The translations under genes and the position numbers were made by a program. The notes beneath the pieces are model-generated. The model was not told the origin of the DNA and did no database searches. It saw only the letters and a list, made by a program, of their open reading frames with translations. From Candidatus Gastranaerophilales bacterium (lineage in GTDB: Bacteria > Cyanobacteriota > Vampirovibrionia > Gastranaerophilales > Gastranaerophilaceae): a DNA stretch of 64,000 bases. The stretch is taken from the NCBI GenBank assembly GCA_947630045.1, contig CANRGC010000002.1, positions 1 through 64,000 on the forward strand. Direction: 5' to 3'. Positions 40,584 to 49,754 of this stretch are shown in pieces. The first letter of the stretch is position 1; the number at the start of each line of letters is the position of its first letter.

Positions 40584-41693
40584 ATGTGCCGAATTGGGGC
40601 TATAAAATCAAGCGAATACTTTCATCCTTCCAAAACTTTAGAGCTAATGCGTTCCCAGCAAAAGGGGCATGATAACTCGGGTTTCGCTTTTGTCATGCAA
40701 GATTTGGGAGGAATTTTTGAACCTTATAAAGACCTGCCTTTGCTTTCAATGGCATGTACCGATAAGGGAATAAGAATAGCGGAAGATATTCTCCATTCAA
40801 TAGGTTTCACAAGGCTTTTGCAATGGACACCCGATATAAATAAAAATGCAACCGGTTTGCAAATTTCGCCAATGCCAAATTACGTTTTTGAGGTTTTTAA
40901 TTATCCGAAACTCTATAAATATGCCTCTGACGAAGAAAAAGAAGAACTTCTCGTTGACACAAGGTTAAAACTCAGAAAAGCGCTTGAAGTTGAAGATGAA
41001 GGATATGTTTATTCTTTCTGGCATGACGTTTTGATGTTAAAAGAAATCGGCAACCCGAAAGACATAGGAACTTATTTCGGGCTTCATATACCGAATAATG
41101 ATTTTGTATCAAAGATAATCACCGTTCAATGCCGCCAAAACACAAACTATGACATTGTAAGATATGCGGCACACCCGTTTTTCCTTCAGGGATACACGGT
41201 TTTAGCAAACGGTGAAAACACTTTTTATGAAAAAAATAAAAACTTCCAAAAAAATCTTCATAAGGGTTATATCGGTTTTGAATCAGACTCTCAGTGTTTC
41301 TTATATACACTTCACTATATAAATAAAATTTTGAAATGGCCTTTAAAATATTATAAACACGTAATTACACCCTTAGAATACGACGATATTTTAAAGCGTG
41401 AAGACAGGGAAGTTTTGCTCAGAATTAAGGCTTCTCTTGCTCACCTTGAAATCAACGGACCGAATACAATAATCGGGGTTACTCCCGACGGCACTTTGTT
41501 TGTGACTTGCGACAGCAAAAAACTTCGTCCCGTTGTTGTCGGCAGAGATGACAAAACGGTTGTTATAACAAGTGAAGTTACAGGCATAAACGAGGTTTTA
41601 CCAAAAAGAAATTCTGATTCCGATATATACCCCAACGAACGTGAAATGGTGGTTGTCGGGAACGATTTAAGGATACAAAGATGGCAACAGTAG
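40584..41693 (+). CDS. Glutamate synthase, glutamine amidotransferase subunit (GltB1-type)
   Basis: A 369-aa class II (Ntn) glutamine amidotransferase. The catalytic cysteine is residue 2 (MCRIGAI), so the initiator Met must be removed; 'QQKGHDNSGFAFV' near residue 26 is the substrate loop. It corresponds to the N-terminal domain of glutamate synthase large subunit, released as a separate protein as in archaeal-type GltS systems. Its end overlaps the FMN-subunit gene by 13 nt. It yields ammonia that is channelled to 2-oxoglutarate in the next subunit. Confidence 0.9.
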   Translation: MCRIGAIKSSEYFHPSKTLELMRSQQKGHDNSGFAFVMQDLGGIFEPYKDLPLLSMACTDKGIRIAEDILHSIGFTRLLQWTPDINKNATGLQISPMPNYVFEVFNYPKLYKYASDEEKEELLVDTRLKLRKALEVEDEGYVYSFWHDVLMLKEIGNPKDIGTYFGLHIPNNDFVSKIITVQCRQNTNYDIVRYAAHPFFLQGYTVLANGENTFYEKNKNFQKNLHKGYIGFESDSQCFLYTLHYINKILKWPLKYYKHVITPLEYDDILKREDREVLLRIKASLAHLEINGPNTIIGVTPDGTLFVTCDSKKLRPVVVGRDDKTVVITSEVTGINEVLPKRNSDSDIYPNEREMVVVGNDLRIQRWQQ

Positions 41694-43324
41694 AAATAAC
41701 AGGCATTGATAAACAAGACCTTACATGGCAGATTGAACATGACCAAAACAAGTGTACGCTTTGCGGAAACTGTGTTGCGGCGTGTACTTTCGGGGTCATA
41801 AAAGCTGACGTTCAAAAAAGAAAAAAGGTGATTTCAAACGGAGTTGTTCCAACTCCTGAAGTTTCGCAAACAAGCGTGCCTGTTATTAAACAGATTGTAA
41901 CCAAGTCTAAAAACTGTGTAGGGTGCGGACTTTGCGCAAAAGTTTGCCCGAATGAAGCAATTAAACCCGTTTATAATGACAGAAACAGAATGAATGTTAA
42001 ATATAGGGCTAATAATGCCGAATCGCCAAAAAGAGGCGGAAGAACAAATCTTCATACGGAAGGCAGAACCCTTGACAAAATTAAAGTGGGAAGAATTTCT
42101 CAAATGACTGACCCCTCGCTTGACGCCATGAGACATACATTTGAGCTTCTTGCTCCCTTCGGAAGGGTTATGCCGCCTGAAAATTTGCCTCTGTCGGTAG
42201 ACGCTTCGGGCAATTTAACCCTTGAAAAGAAAATCCCGACAACAAGGTGGATATATCCCATTATAATAGGCGATATGTCAATCGGGGCGTTATCTCCAAG
42301 GCTATGGGAAGCAATCTCGATTGCCGTTGCTTACTTAAACGAAGTTCACCATATTCCGATAAGAATGTGTTCGGGGGAAGGCGGAGTTCCCGAGAAACTT
42401 TTAAGGTCAAAATATATTAAATATATGATAATTCAGATAGCTTCAGGACATTTCGGCTGGAACAGAATTATCAATTCAATGCCTTATATGACGGAAGACC
42501 CCGCAGGTGTGCTTATTAAAATAGGTCAAGGCGCAAAACCGGGGGACGGCGGGCTTTTGCTTGCCAAAAAGGTTGCAGACCATATTCAGGAAATCAGAGG
42601 CGTTCCAAAGTCTGACCTTTTATCTCCGCCAAATCATCAAGGTCTTTATTCAATTGAAGAATCCGTTCAAAAAATGTTTCTTTCAATGAATGCTGCATTT
42701 AAGTTCAGAGTGCCCGTTGCAATTAAGGTTGCGGCAAGCGTGACAAGCGTTTCAGTTTATAACAATCTTCTTCGTGACCCTTATGATATTGTCGGCGGCT
42801 TTTTCTTGGACGGCATTGCGGGCGGCACGGGGGCTGCGCATGAAACATCCTTAGACCATACGGGTCACCCCATTGTATCAAGATTAAGAGATTGTTATTT
42901 AGCGGCCGTTCATCAGGGCAAACAAGGTCAAATTCCTCTGTGGGCGGCAGGCGGACTTGGAATGAGAGGAACGCTTGCGGCAGACGCATTTAAAATGATT
43001 TGTCTCGGCGCAAACGGTGTATTCACGGGACGTCTTATTCTTCAAATTGCGGGCTGTCTCGGGGACGATTACGGACGCTGCAACGCTTGTAACACAGGTC
43101 TTTGCCCCGCAGGACTTACAACTCAAAATCCGATTTTAATGAAAAGACTTGATATCGACAAAGTTGCCCAAAATATCGTTAATTATTTTCTTGCAACCGA
43201 TATTGAACTTAAAAAATTAATGGCGCCGATTGGAAACTCGACCTTGCCTGTCGGACGTTCGGACGCACTTGTTACTGTTGATAAAAATGTTTCTGAAAGA
43301 CTTGGAATTCAGCACGTTTGTTAA
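41681..43324 (+). CDS. Glutamate synthase, FMN and iron-sulfur central subunit (GltB2-type)
   Basis: A 547-aa protein. Residues ~20-95 hold two ferredoxin-like clusters (CTLCGNCVAAC and CVGCGLCAKVC); the rest is the FMN-binding TIM barrel of glutamate synthase with 'CSGEGGVPEKLL', 'KIGQGAKPGDGG', 'DGIAGGTGAAH' and the 3Fe-4S loop 'CNACNTGLCPAG'. This barrel converts 2-oxoglutarate plus ammonia to glutamate using electrons from the FAD subunit. N-terminal ferredoxin plus FMN domain without the GXGXG part is the archaeal-like split form. Confidence 0.92.
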   Translation: MATVEITGIDKQDLTWQIEHDQNKCTLCGNCVAACTFGVIKADVQKRKKVISNGVVPTPEVSQTSVPVIKQIVTKSKNCVGCGLCAKVCPNEAIKPVYNDRNRMNVKYRANNAESPKRGGRTNLHTEGRTLDKIKVGRISQMTDPSLDAMRHTFELLAPFGRVMPPENLPLSVDASGNLTLEKKIPTTRWIYPIIIGDMSIGALSPRLWEAISIAVAYLNEVHHIPIRMCSGEGGVPEKLLRSKYIKYMIIQIASGHFGWNRIINSMPYMTEDPAGVLIKIGQGAKPGDGGLLLAKKVADHIQEIRGVPKSDLLSPPNHQGLYSIEESVQKMFLSMNAAFKFRVPVAIKVAASVTSVSVYNNLLRDPYDIVGGFFLDGIAGGTGAAHETSLDHTGHPIVSRLRDCYLAAVHQGKQGQIPLWAAGGLGMRGTLAADAFKMICLGANGVFTGRLILQIAGCLGDDYGRCNACNTGLCPAGLTTQNPILMKRLDIDKVAQNIVNYFLATDIELKKLMAPIGNSTLPVGRSDALVTVDKNVSERLGIQHVC

Positions 43325-43333
43325 AGGTAAAAT

Positions 43334-45649
43334 ATGAATACAACAATAATTGACACTCTACAAGATAATAAAAGACTATCCACAAAAGAACTTCTCGATT
43401 TAATCTATGAAAAAATCGAAATGGGCTTTAACGAATTTAAAATTTTGGCTTCAGGTCAGCATGATATAGGCGGACCTTTGTGGTCAAAAGACGGCAGACC
43501 CCTTGTTTTCCATATTACAAACCCCGGTCAAAGGGTAGGCTCTATGGGAATGAAGGGAACAAAAATAATAGTCAAAGGTTCTGCCCCCGCTGATATAGGC
43601 TGGTTAAATTCCGGTGCTGAAATTGTTGTTCTCGGCGATGCGGGAGATACTGCAGCTCACTGTCAGGCTTCAGGTAAAATATACGTGGCAGGCAGAGTAG
43701 GAACACGTTCGGGCGCTTTGATGAAACATGACCCGAAGTTTGAAGAACCCGAGTTTTGGGTTTTAAGAAACACGGGCTCATTTTCCTTTGAATTTATGGG
43801 CGGCGGAAAGGCGGTTATCTGTGGATATGAGTGTGAAAATTTAGAGTCGGTTCTGTCAAATCGCTCTTGCTGCGGTATGGTGGGCGGCGTTGTTTATTTC
43901 AGGGGAAATGTCTCGGGGCTTACAAATGATGTTGACGTTTATGAGCTTGATGAAAATGACAAAAGTTTCTTAAAAAACGGAATGGTTAAATTTTTATCCG
44001 AAATTGAAAGAAGCGAACTTTATGACGAATTAACAGATTTTTCCGTCTGGAAAAAGATTTTGGCAAAGCCTTACGATAAAAAAATTAAACAAGTTCCATA
44101 TTCGATTAAAGAGTTCAGAGAACAAAAATGGGTTAAAGACGGAATATTTTCCGAATTTTTCGGAAACTATACCGATGTAATCGACGTTATAAATACGGGC
44201 GATAACAGATTAAGATATCCTTCATGGGAAAATAATTTAAAGACCCCCCCTTGCGAGTTTGACTGTCCGATTTCAATTCCGACCCAAAAAAGAATTGAAC
44301 TTTTAAGACAGGGAAAAACTACGGAAGCTTTAAATCTTGTTTACGATTATTCTCCCTTCCCCGCAAGCGTTTGCGGTCAAGTTTGCCCAAACCTTTGTAT
44401 GACCCACTGTTCAAGAGAAGGGGTGGATGAACATATTAAAATTGCGCCTTTGGGAATTAAAAGTTTTGAAAATGTGGATATTAAGGTAAGCGAAGCCACC
44501 AAGAATAAAAAAATTGCAATAATCGGTGCGGGTGTCGCAGGGCTTTCCTGTGCGTGGCACCTTCAAAGACAAGGTTATTCAATTGATGTTTTTGAAAAAG
44601 ATAAAGAAATCGGCGGAAAATTAAGGCAAGTTATACCTGAAGAAAGGTTAAATCAGGATATCTTATTCCAAGAACTTGAAATAATTAAAAATTCGGGAAT
44701 TCAAATTCATACAAACTACAGTATGGACAAAGACGAATTTGACAGAATTAAAAAAGAATACGATGCAGTTGTTGTTGCAATCGGGGCGCATAACCCCGTT
44801 GTAATTCCGCTGGAAGGAAAAGAAAGACTGATTAAAGGGCTTGAATTTTTAAAACTTATAAACGAAGGACACAAATTTTCACTCGGAAAAAACGTTGTCG
44901 TTATCGGTGCGGGAAATGCCGCAATGGATGTTATCATAGGCGCATATAAAGTCGGCGCAAAAAATGTTACGGCGATTGATATTCAAAAACCGCTTGCGTT
45001 TGATAAAGAAATTGAACATGCAAAATCTCTCGGCGCAAAAATTTTATACCCGTGTTTTAGTGAAAAAATTGATGAAGAAGGCGTTCATCTTAAAGACGGA
45101 AGGGTTTTAAAGGCAGATTCCGTTATTATTTCAATCGGGGACAGACCAATTTTTGATTTTATAGATGAAAAATATTTAAATGAAAGAAAATTCCCGCTTG
45201 TAAATAAATTTAACCAATCGGAAAAAAATAAAAAACTCTTTTTCATTGGCGATTGCACGGGACAAGGGCTTTTTACAAACGCAATAGGCAAAGGCAGAGA
45301 AGCCGCAATCAACATTGATAATATGCTGAACAAACGTGAATTTGTTGAGTTTAAAACAAAAGAAAGAATTCCGAACGAAGAAGTTAAATGTTCTTATTAT
45401 CACACTCTCAAAGGCTCTGACCTTTATGCAATGGATGTTTTACAGGAAACGGAAAGGTGCATGAGCTGTGCCGTTTGCAGAGATTGTAAAATGTGTATGA
45501 ATTCATGTCCCAAAGGGGCTATAGAGCGTGTTGAAATGGGCGGGGAATTTGCATATATTTCCGATTCCAAAAAATGTATCGGCTGCGGAATTTGTTCCGG
45601 TGTTTGCCCATGCGGAATTTGGAAAATGACAAGCAACATTGAAAAATAA
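43334..45649 (+). CDS. Glutamate synthase fusion: GXGXG domain plus GltD-type FAD oxidoreductase and ferredoxin
   Basis: A 771-aa fusion. Residues ~1-245 are the GXGXG beta-helix ('GMKGTKIIVKGSAPADIGWL', 'VLGDAGDTAAHCQASGKI') that ends classical GltB. A GltD-like part follows: cysteine-rich N-terminus ('SVCGQVCPNLCMTHCSREGV'), FAD site IAIIGAGVAGLSCA near 395, NAD(P) site VVIGAGNAAMDVI near 520. The C-terminus has two more clusters ('CAVCRDCKMCMNSCPKG', 'CIGCGICSGVCPCG'). It would deliver electrons from NAD(P)H or ferredoxin to the FMN subunit. It begins 9 nt after the previous gene. Confidence 0.92.
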   Translation: MNTTIIDTLQDNKRLSTKELLDLIYEKIEMGFNEFKILASGQHDIGGPLWSKDGRPLVFHITNPGQRVGSMGMKGTKIIVKGSAPADIGWLNSGAEIVVLGDAGDTAAHCQASGKIYVAGRVGTRSGALMKHDPKFEEPEFWVLRNTGSFSFEFMGGGKAVICGYECENLESVLSNRSCCGMVGGVVYFRGNVSGLTNDVDVYELDENDKSFLKNGMVKFLSEIERSELYDELTDFSVWKKILAKPYDKKIKQVPYSIKEFREQKWVKDGIFSEFFGNYTDVIDVINTGDNRLRYPSWENNLKTPPCEFDCPISIPTQKRIELLRQGKTTEALNLVYDYSPFPASVCGQVCPNLCMTHCSREGVDEHIKIAPLGIKSFENVDIKVSEATKNKKIAIIGAGVAGLSCAWHLQRQGYSIDVFEKDKEIGGKLRQVIPEERLNQDILFQELEIIKNSGIQIHTNYSMDKDEFDRIKKEYDAVVVAIGAHNPVVIPLEGKERLIKGLEFLKLINEGHKFSLGKNVVVIGAGNAAMDVIIGAYKVGAKNVTAIDIQKPLAFDKEIEHAKSLGAKILYPCFSEKIDEEGVHLKDGRVLKADSVIISIGDRPIFDFIDEKYLNERKFPLVNKFNQSEKNKKLFFIGDCTGQGLFTNAIGKGREAAINIDNMLNKREFVEFKTKERIPNEEVKCSYYHTLKGSDLYAMDVLQETERCMSCAVCRDCKMCMNSCPKGAIERVEMGGEFAYISDSKKCIGCGICSGVCPCGIWKMTSNIEK

Positions 45650-46498
45650 TTATTTGTTCTGTCTTTTTTCAATCAGCTTGTCTATTGTGTGGCCGTTAAT
45701 TTCGCCCCCGATAAGCAAGATTAAAGAGGTGTAATAAAGCCAAACCATTAAAATGGCAAAAACCCCGATTGTGCCGTATACTTTGTTATATGTGCCAAGT
45801 TCGTTTACATAAAGAGAAAAAAGCCACGACCCGAGCAGCCAGAATATACAGAAGAATAAAGACCCCGGAACCACGCTTCTTTTAATGGAATACTGTTTTG
45901 CGGGCAAAACGTAATAGTTAACCGTAGACAAAAGAAACAACAAAAGAAAAGCAAGCGGCCATCTTGAAATTAAGAATATATTTGCAATGTAATCGGAAAG
46001 ATGAAAATAAAACTGTAAAAAAGCAACAATAACTTTACCGAAAATAACAAGGTTGACACTTATAAAAAGTAAAAAAGCGTTTAAAATAACCATAACAAAA
46101 GCAAGAAGCCTTGTTTGAAGAAAAGTTCTGTTTTCCTTAACACGGTTTGCACGGTTTAAGCCCTTTATGATTACGGCAATTGCGTTTGAAGCCAAAAACC
46201 ACGTGACAAGAAAACCAAAAATTGCAACAATTCCGCCGTTTTGAAAAAGAGTTACTTCTTTTAAAACACCCTGTATAAGCTGAATAACGCCGTCAGGGGC
46301 GACGGTTGCAAGCGCCGCAATGATTTTTGTGACAAAAATTTTCTTTCCGAGCCAACCAAAAACCGCAGTTAAAAAAAGCATAAAAGGAAAAATTCCGATT
46401 GCAAGCATATATGCCATTTCGCCCGCAGCGTTAGCAAAATCTTCCGCAATAATACTGTCTATTAAAGTTGTAATGTATTCTTTGATTATTTTAAACAT
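45650..46498 (-). CDS. YihY/BrkB-family inner-membrane protein
   Basis: A 282-aa integral membrane protein with about six membrane segments. Family marks are 'FANAAGEMAYMLAIGIFPF' near residue 20 and the C-terminal 'NKVYGTIGVFAILMVWLYYT' with 'LLIGGEINGH'. Despite the old RNase BN label, members are membrane proteins of uncertain transport or virulence-related role. It starts inside the end of the nrnA-like gene (13-nt overlap) and abuts the glutamate synthase operon tail to tail. Confidence 0.9.
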   Translation of the reverse strand: MFKIIKEYITTLIDSIIAEDFANAAGEMAYMLAIGIFPFMLFLTAVFGWLGKKIFVTKIIAALATVAPDGVIQLIQGVLKEVTLFQNGGIVAIFGFLVTWFLASNAIAVIIKGLNRANRVKENRTFLQTRLLAFVMVILNAFLLFISVNLVIFGKVIVAFLQFYFHLSDYIANIFLISRWPLAFLLLFLLSTVNYYVLPAKQYSIKRSVVPGSLFFCIFWLLGSWLFSLYVNELGTYNKVYGTIGVFAILMVWLYYTSLILLIGGEINGHTIDKLIEKRQNK

Positions 46499-47448
46499 TT
46501 ATAAATCTCATCTAAAATAAGCTCAATCGCAACACTTGCGGGCTTTTTAATCGTACAGCCCGCCGCCATTTTGTGTCCGCCGCCAAAAAAGCGTTCCGTG
46601 ATTTGCGTTAAATCTATGGTTTTGCTTCTGAGGCTTACTTTCGTAGAATTTTTTTCCTTATTTTCTTTTAAAACAATAGAAATATCAACGGAATTGATTG
46701 ACCTTAAAGTTTCGGCTATTCCTTCGGTGTGTTCGTTTGAAACTTTATATTTTTTCATTAAATCATCAGTAATAATTGCATAACACACTCTGTCATCCAT
46801 GACAAATTTGGCGTTGCTTACAACATTTGCCTGAAAAGTCACCATAGACTTCGGTTTTTTATCGTAACATTCTTTCGCAATATTTGATGTATTAATTCCT
46901 GTTTTTGCAAGACAAGAAGCGGCAATAAAAGTGTCAGGGGTAACGTTTTCATATTTAAAACAGCCCGTGTCCGTTAAAATTGCGGCATATAAAGCTTCCG
47001 CCATTTTTTTGTTTATTTTTATGTTAAGCGCCTGATAAAAATCGTATAAAACTTCTCCCGTGCTTGAATATCCGCCTTTAACAAGGTTTAAATTTCCGTA
47101 ATTGTTATTTGTTTTATGATGATCAATATTTATTTTGTTATTTGATTTATCAAAAATTTCTCTTGCAAAATCAACAATTCTGTCTACAGAAGCAACGTCA
47201 ACCGCTATTAAAAGGTCATATTCATCTTTAACGGTGTCTAAAAATTTTGCGTCTTTTAAACCTTCAAGAAATTTATATGAATAAGGAATGCCGACTTCCT
47301 TTTTTGTTTGAATTAAAATATCCGCCCTGTCTTTAATAAATTCTTTCAGGGAAACCGCACTCCCGAGCGTATCTCCGTCAGGATTAACGTGGGTTATTAT
47401 AAGAATTTTTTTAGCCGCATTAATTTTTTCTAAAATTTTGCTTTCCAT
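46486..47448 (-). CDS. nrnA: DHH/DHHA1 phosphoesterase (NrnA-like oligoribonuclease / pAp phosphatase)
   Basis: A 320-aa DHH-family enzyme. The metal motifs are 'ITHVNPDGDTLGSAVSL' near residues 18-34, 'AVDVASVDRI', the DHH signature 'NIDHHKTNNNYG' near 128, and the C-terminal DHHA1 'FFGGGHKMAAGC' near 290. NrnA degrades short oligoribonucleotides and 3'-phosphoadenosine 5'-phosphate. A GATAAT (47455-47460) ends 6 nt before the ATG with no Shine-Dalgarno, a leaderless-type arrangement. It is coupled to the YihY gene. Confidence 0.92.
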   Translation of the reverse strand: MESKILEKINAAKKILIITHVNPDGDTLGSAVSLKEFIKDRADILIQTKKEVGIPYSYKFLEGLKDAKFLDTVKDEYDLLIAVDVASVDRIVDFAREIFDKSNNKINIDHHKTNNNYGNLNLVKGGYSSTGEVLYDFYQALNIKINKKMAEALYAAILTDTGCFKYENVTPDTFIAASCLAKTGINTSNIAKECYDKKPKSMVTFQANVVSNAKFVMDDRVCYAIITDDLMKKYKVSNEHTEGIAETLRSINSVDISIVLKENKEKNSTKVSLRSKTIDLTQITERFFGGGHKMAAGCTIKKPASVAIELILDEIYKCLK

Positions 47449-47566
47449 AGGGCTATTATCTCACAAAATAAAAGTTTTTTCTTGTAAAGATAACTTAACG
47501 ATTTTCCTTGATTGTTAAAATATAGTACAATACTCTTGTATTGGTATACCTTGAAAAATACGGATC

Positions 47567-48406
47567 ATGAGTTTAATTAGGAACAAAAAAGCAAAAATAA
47601 TTGCAATTTTAACAGGGCTTATAGTAGCTGTTATGTTCCTATACGGTACTGTTATTAACGAAAGCAAAAACGAAAAAAGCAAGCCTCAAGGCTTTAATGC
47701 GGTTTTTTTGACTAATGAAATTAAAAAAGGCGCCACAATTAAAGAAGAAGATATTGAGTTTAAAACTCTTCCTTCCGATTTTCCGGACGCCTATAAAACC
47801 TCTGCCGAAGTTGTCGGAAGGGTTGCCAATAAAGACCTTCCCAAGGGAAGCATGATTATAAAAGGAGCGCTTGAAGAAGCCTCAAGTTCATCCGTCGGAA
47901 CACAACTTCAAGAACCTGAAAACGGCTTTAGGGCAGTTCCCGTATTAATTAAAAAAGATGCAATTCCGCCTTATGTTTCGCTTGACGGCAGATATGACTT
48001 TTATACCAAAGAAAGTTCAATGGAAATTGACAATTTAAAAATTCTCGGAATGCTTGAACAGGGTGAAAATTCAAACAATAAAATTCTTGTTCTCGAGATT
48101 AAAAATTCGGATATTCCTTCATTTTTGGAATATGCAAATAAAACAAAAGGTTTTGTATTCGTTAAGAAAAACAAAAACGACTACGGAAAATACAATTACA
48201 GCGACATAAGCGGAATAAAAAAAGAACCGAAAATTACTCAAAGTGCGCCGCAAAAAATTGCAGACGAAGGTAAATTACCTCCGATAGGTGATTTTCAAGA
48301 TTTTTCATCTGAAACAAAAACTCAACAGGTGCAAAACATAACTCCAAAAAAAGAAGTTGAAATCATCATAGGAAACCAGAAAACCAAAATGGAATTTGAA
48401 GAATAA
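47567..48406 (+). CDS. cpaB: Tad/Flp pilus assembly protein CpaB (RcpC)
   Basis: A 279-aa protein with an N-terminal membrane anchor (residues ~11-28) and a periplasmic SAF domain ('NEIKKGATIKEEDIEFKTLP', 'GRVANKDLPKGSMI') followed by the RcpC-type beta region. It probably links the secretin to the inner-membrane platform or the cell wall. It opens the operon cpaB-cpaC-cpaE-cpaF-tadB-tadC-ribD, in which every gap is 12 nt or less. The C-terminal ~60 residues are proline/glutamine/lysine-rich and look disordered. Confidence 0.9.
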   Translation: MSLIRNKKAKIIAILTGLIVAVMFLYGTVINESKNEKSKPQGFNAVFLTNEIKKGATIKEEDIEFKTLPSDFPDAYKTSAEVVGRVANKDLPKGSMIIKGALEEASSSSVGTQLQEPENGFRAVPVLIKKDAIPPYVSLDGRYDFYTKESSMEIDNLKILGMLEQGENSNNKILVLEIKNSDIPSFLEYANKTKGFVFVKKNKNDYGKYNYSDISGIKKEPKITQSAPQKIADEGKLPPIGDFQDFSSETKTQQVQNITPKKEVEIIIGNQKTKMEFEE

Positions 48407-48408
48407 AA

Positions 48409-49743
48409 ATGAAAAACTTTATTAAACAAATATTTATAATATTTTTATTTTTATTGATTGTGCCTCAAGCGCAAGCAAAATTCAGAGATGTCGATTCTAC
48501 GGGTTATCAAAACGATATGGACGAACTTTTTGAAACTCAAGATGTGCAAAGGGCTGCAACTTCTTCCATAGAGGCTTTAAACGCCGTTAAAGACAACAAT
48601 GAAAAATTATACGGTGTTGTCGGAAAATCTCAAGTTTTAAACTTTGATAAAGATATAGAAAGAGTTTCAATAACCGATGATTCAGTCGCTTCTCTGGTTG
48701 TTTTATCCCCGAGGCAACTTCTTGTTAACGGCAAAAAAGCCGGCTCAACGAGTGTAATTTTTTGGAGCGGCAGTTCCTCAAGACCAATGTTTTATAACCT
48801 TATAATTCAACAAAATACCGACTCTTTTATGCAGGCGGTGGAACATGTTGCGCCTAATGAAAACGTTTCAATTATTTTTAATGACAAAGGCGCCGTTTTA
48901 ACCGGATATGTCAGCTCATCCGCCGTTAAGCAAAAGATTTTGGATGTTGCAAAGGCTTATGAAATCGGCTTGACTGATTTAACCGAAAGCCCCTCAAAAC
49001 AAGTTTTATTGGAAGTTAAAATTACTGAAGCTTCAAAGAATTTTTCAAGAAATTTGGGCTTAAACCTCGTTGCGGGAAGACATGTTGACCTTCAAAACTT
49101 TAATTCGGGCGGCTGGCTTGCAAACGGAAAAATTACATCAAATAATGCTTCCATTGTTCAATCGGGGTCAGGTCTTATGCTTGGTTATTTCAAAAACGGA
49201 AAATTTGCAGTTGATCTTGAAGCAAGCGAAGCCAAAGGCGATATAAAGATTTTGGCGGAACCGAAACTCCTTTCCGTTAACGGAGAGGAAGGAAGCTTTA
49301 CCGTCGGCAATCAGGTTCCCGTGCCTTCCGCTATCGGAAATTACGGAAACGTTTCGTATGAATATAAAGACACGGGCGTAATCTTAAAATTTACCCCGAC
49401 AATTATGGAAGAAACAGGAAGGATAAGGCTTGTTTTAAAACCCGAAGTTTCCGAGGTTGATTCATCTATCAGCGTTGCAACAACCACAGGCGCCGAGGTT
49501 TACGGTTTTAAAACAAGAAAAGTCGAAACAACCGTTGAATTAATGGACGGGGAAACCCTTGTTATAGCAGGTTTATTAAATACAAAATCGGAACGTGGGA
49601 GAAATCAGGTTCCTGTTCTCGGAAACATTCCCTTTTTAGGGGCGCTGTTTTCAACAACGGACGATTCAAAAAATGATAATGAAATTGTCATATTTATCAC
49701 TCCAAAAATCGTAGACAACTCAGTTAATATAGATAATCTTTAA
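48409..49743 (+). CDS. cpaC: Tad outer-membrane secretin CpaC (RcpA)
   Basis: A 444-aa secretin. A signal peptide ends at about residue 23 (AQA); the N-terminal pilus/secretin N-domains ('GKSQVLNFDKDIERVSITDD', residues ~65-85) are followed by a BON-like part and the secretin core with 'EPKLLSVNGEEGSFTVGNQV' near 290 and the C-terminal 'QVPVLGNIPFLGALFSTTDD'. It forms the outer-membrane gate of the Tad machine, strong evidence for a two-membrane cell. Starts 2 nt after cpaB. Confidence 0.94.
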   Translation: MKNFIKQIFIIFLFLLIVPQAQAKFRDVDSTGYQNDMDELFETQDVQRAATSSIEALNAVKDNNEKLYGVVGKSQVLNFDKDIERVSITDDSVASLVVLSPRQLLVNGKKAGSTSVIFWSGSSSRPMFYNLIIQQNTDSFMQAVEHVAPNENVSIIFNDKGAVLTGYVSSSAVKQKILDVAKAYEIGLTDLTESPSKQVLLEVKITEASKNFSRNLGLNLVAGRHVDLQNFNSGGWLANGKITSNNASIVQSGSGLMLGYFKNGKFAVDLEASEAKGDIKILAEPKLLSVNGEEGSFTVGNQVPVPSAIGNYGNVSYEYKDTGVILKFTPTIMEETGRIRLVLKPEVSEVDSSISVATTTGAEVYGFKTRKVETTVELMDGETLVIAGLLNTKSERGRNQVPVLGNIPFLGALFSTTDDSKNDNEIVIFITPKIVDNSVNIDNL

Positions 49744-49754
49744 AACAGGAAAAA

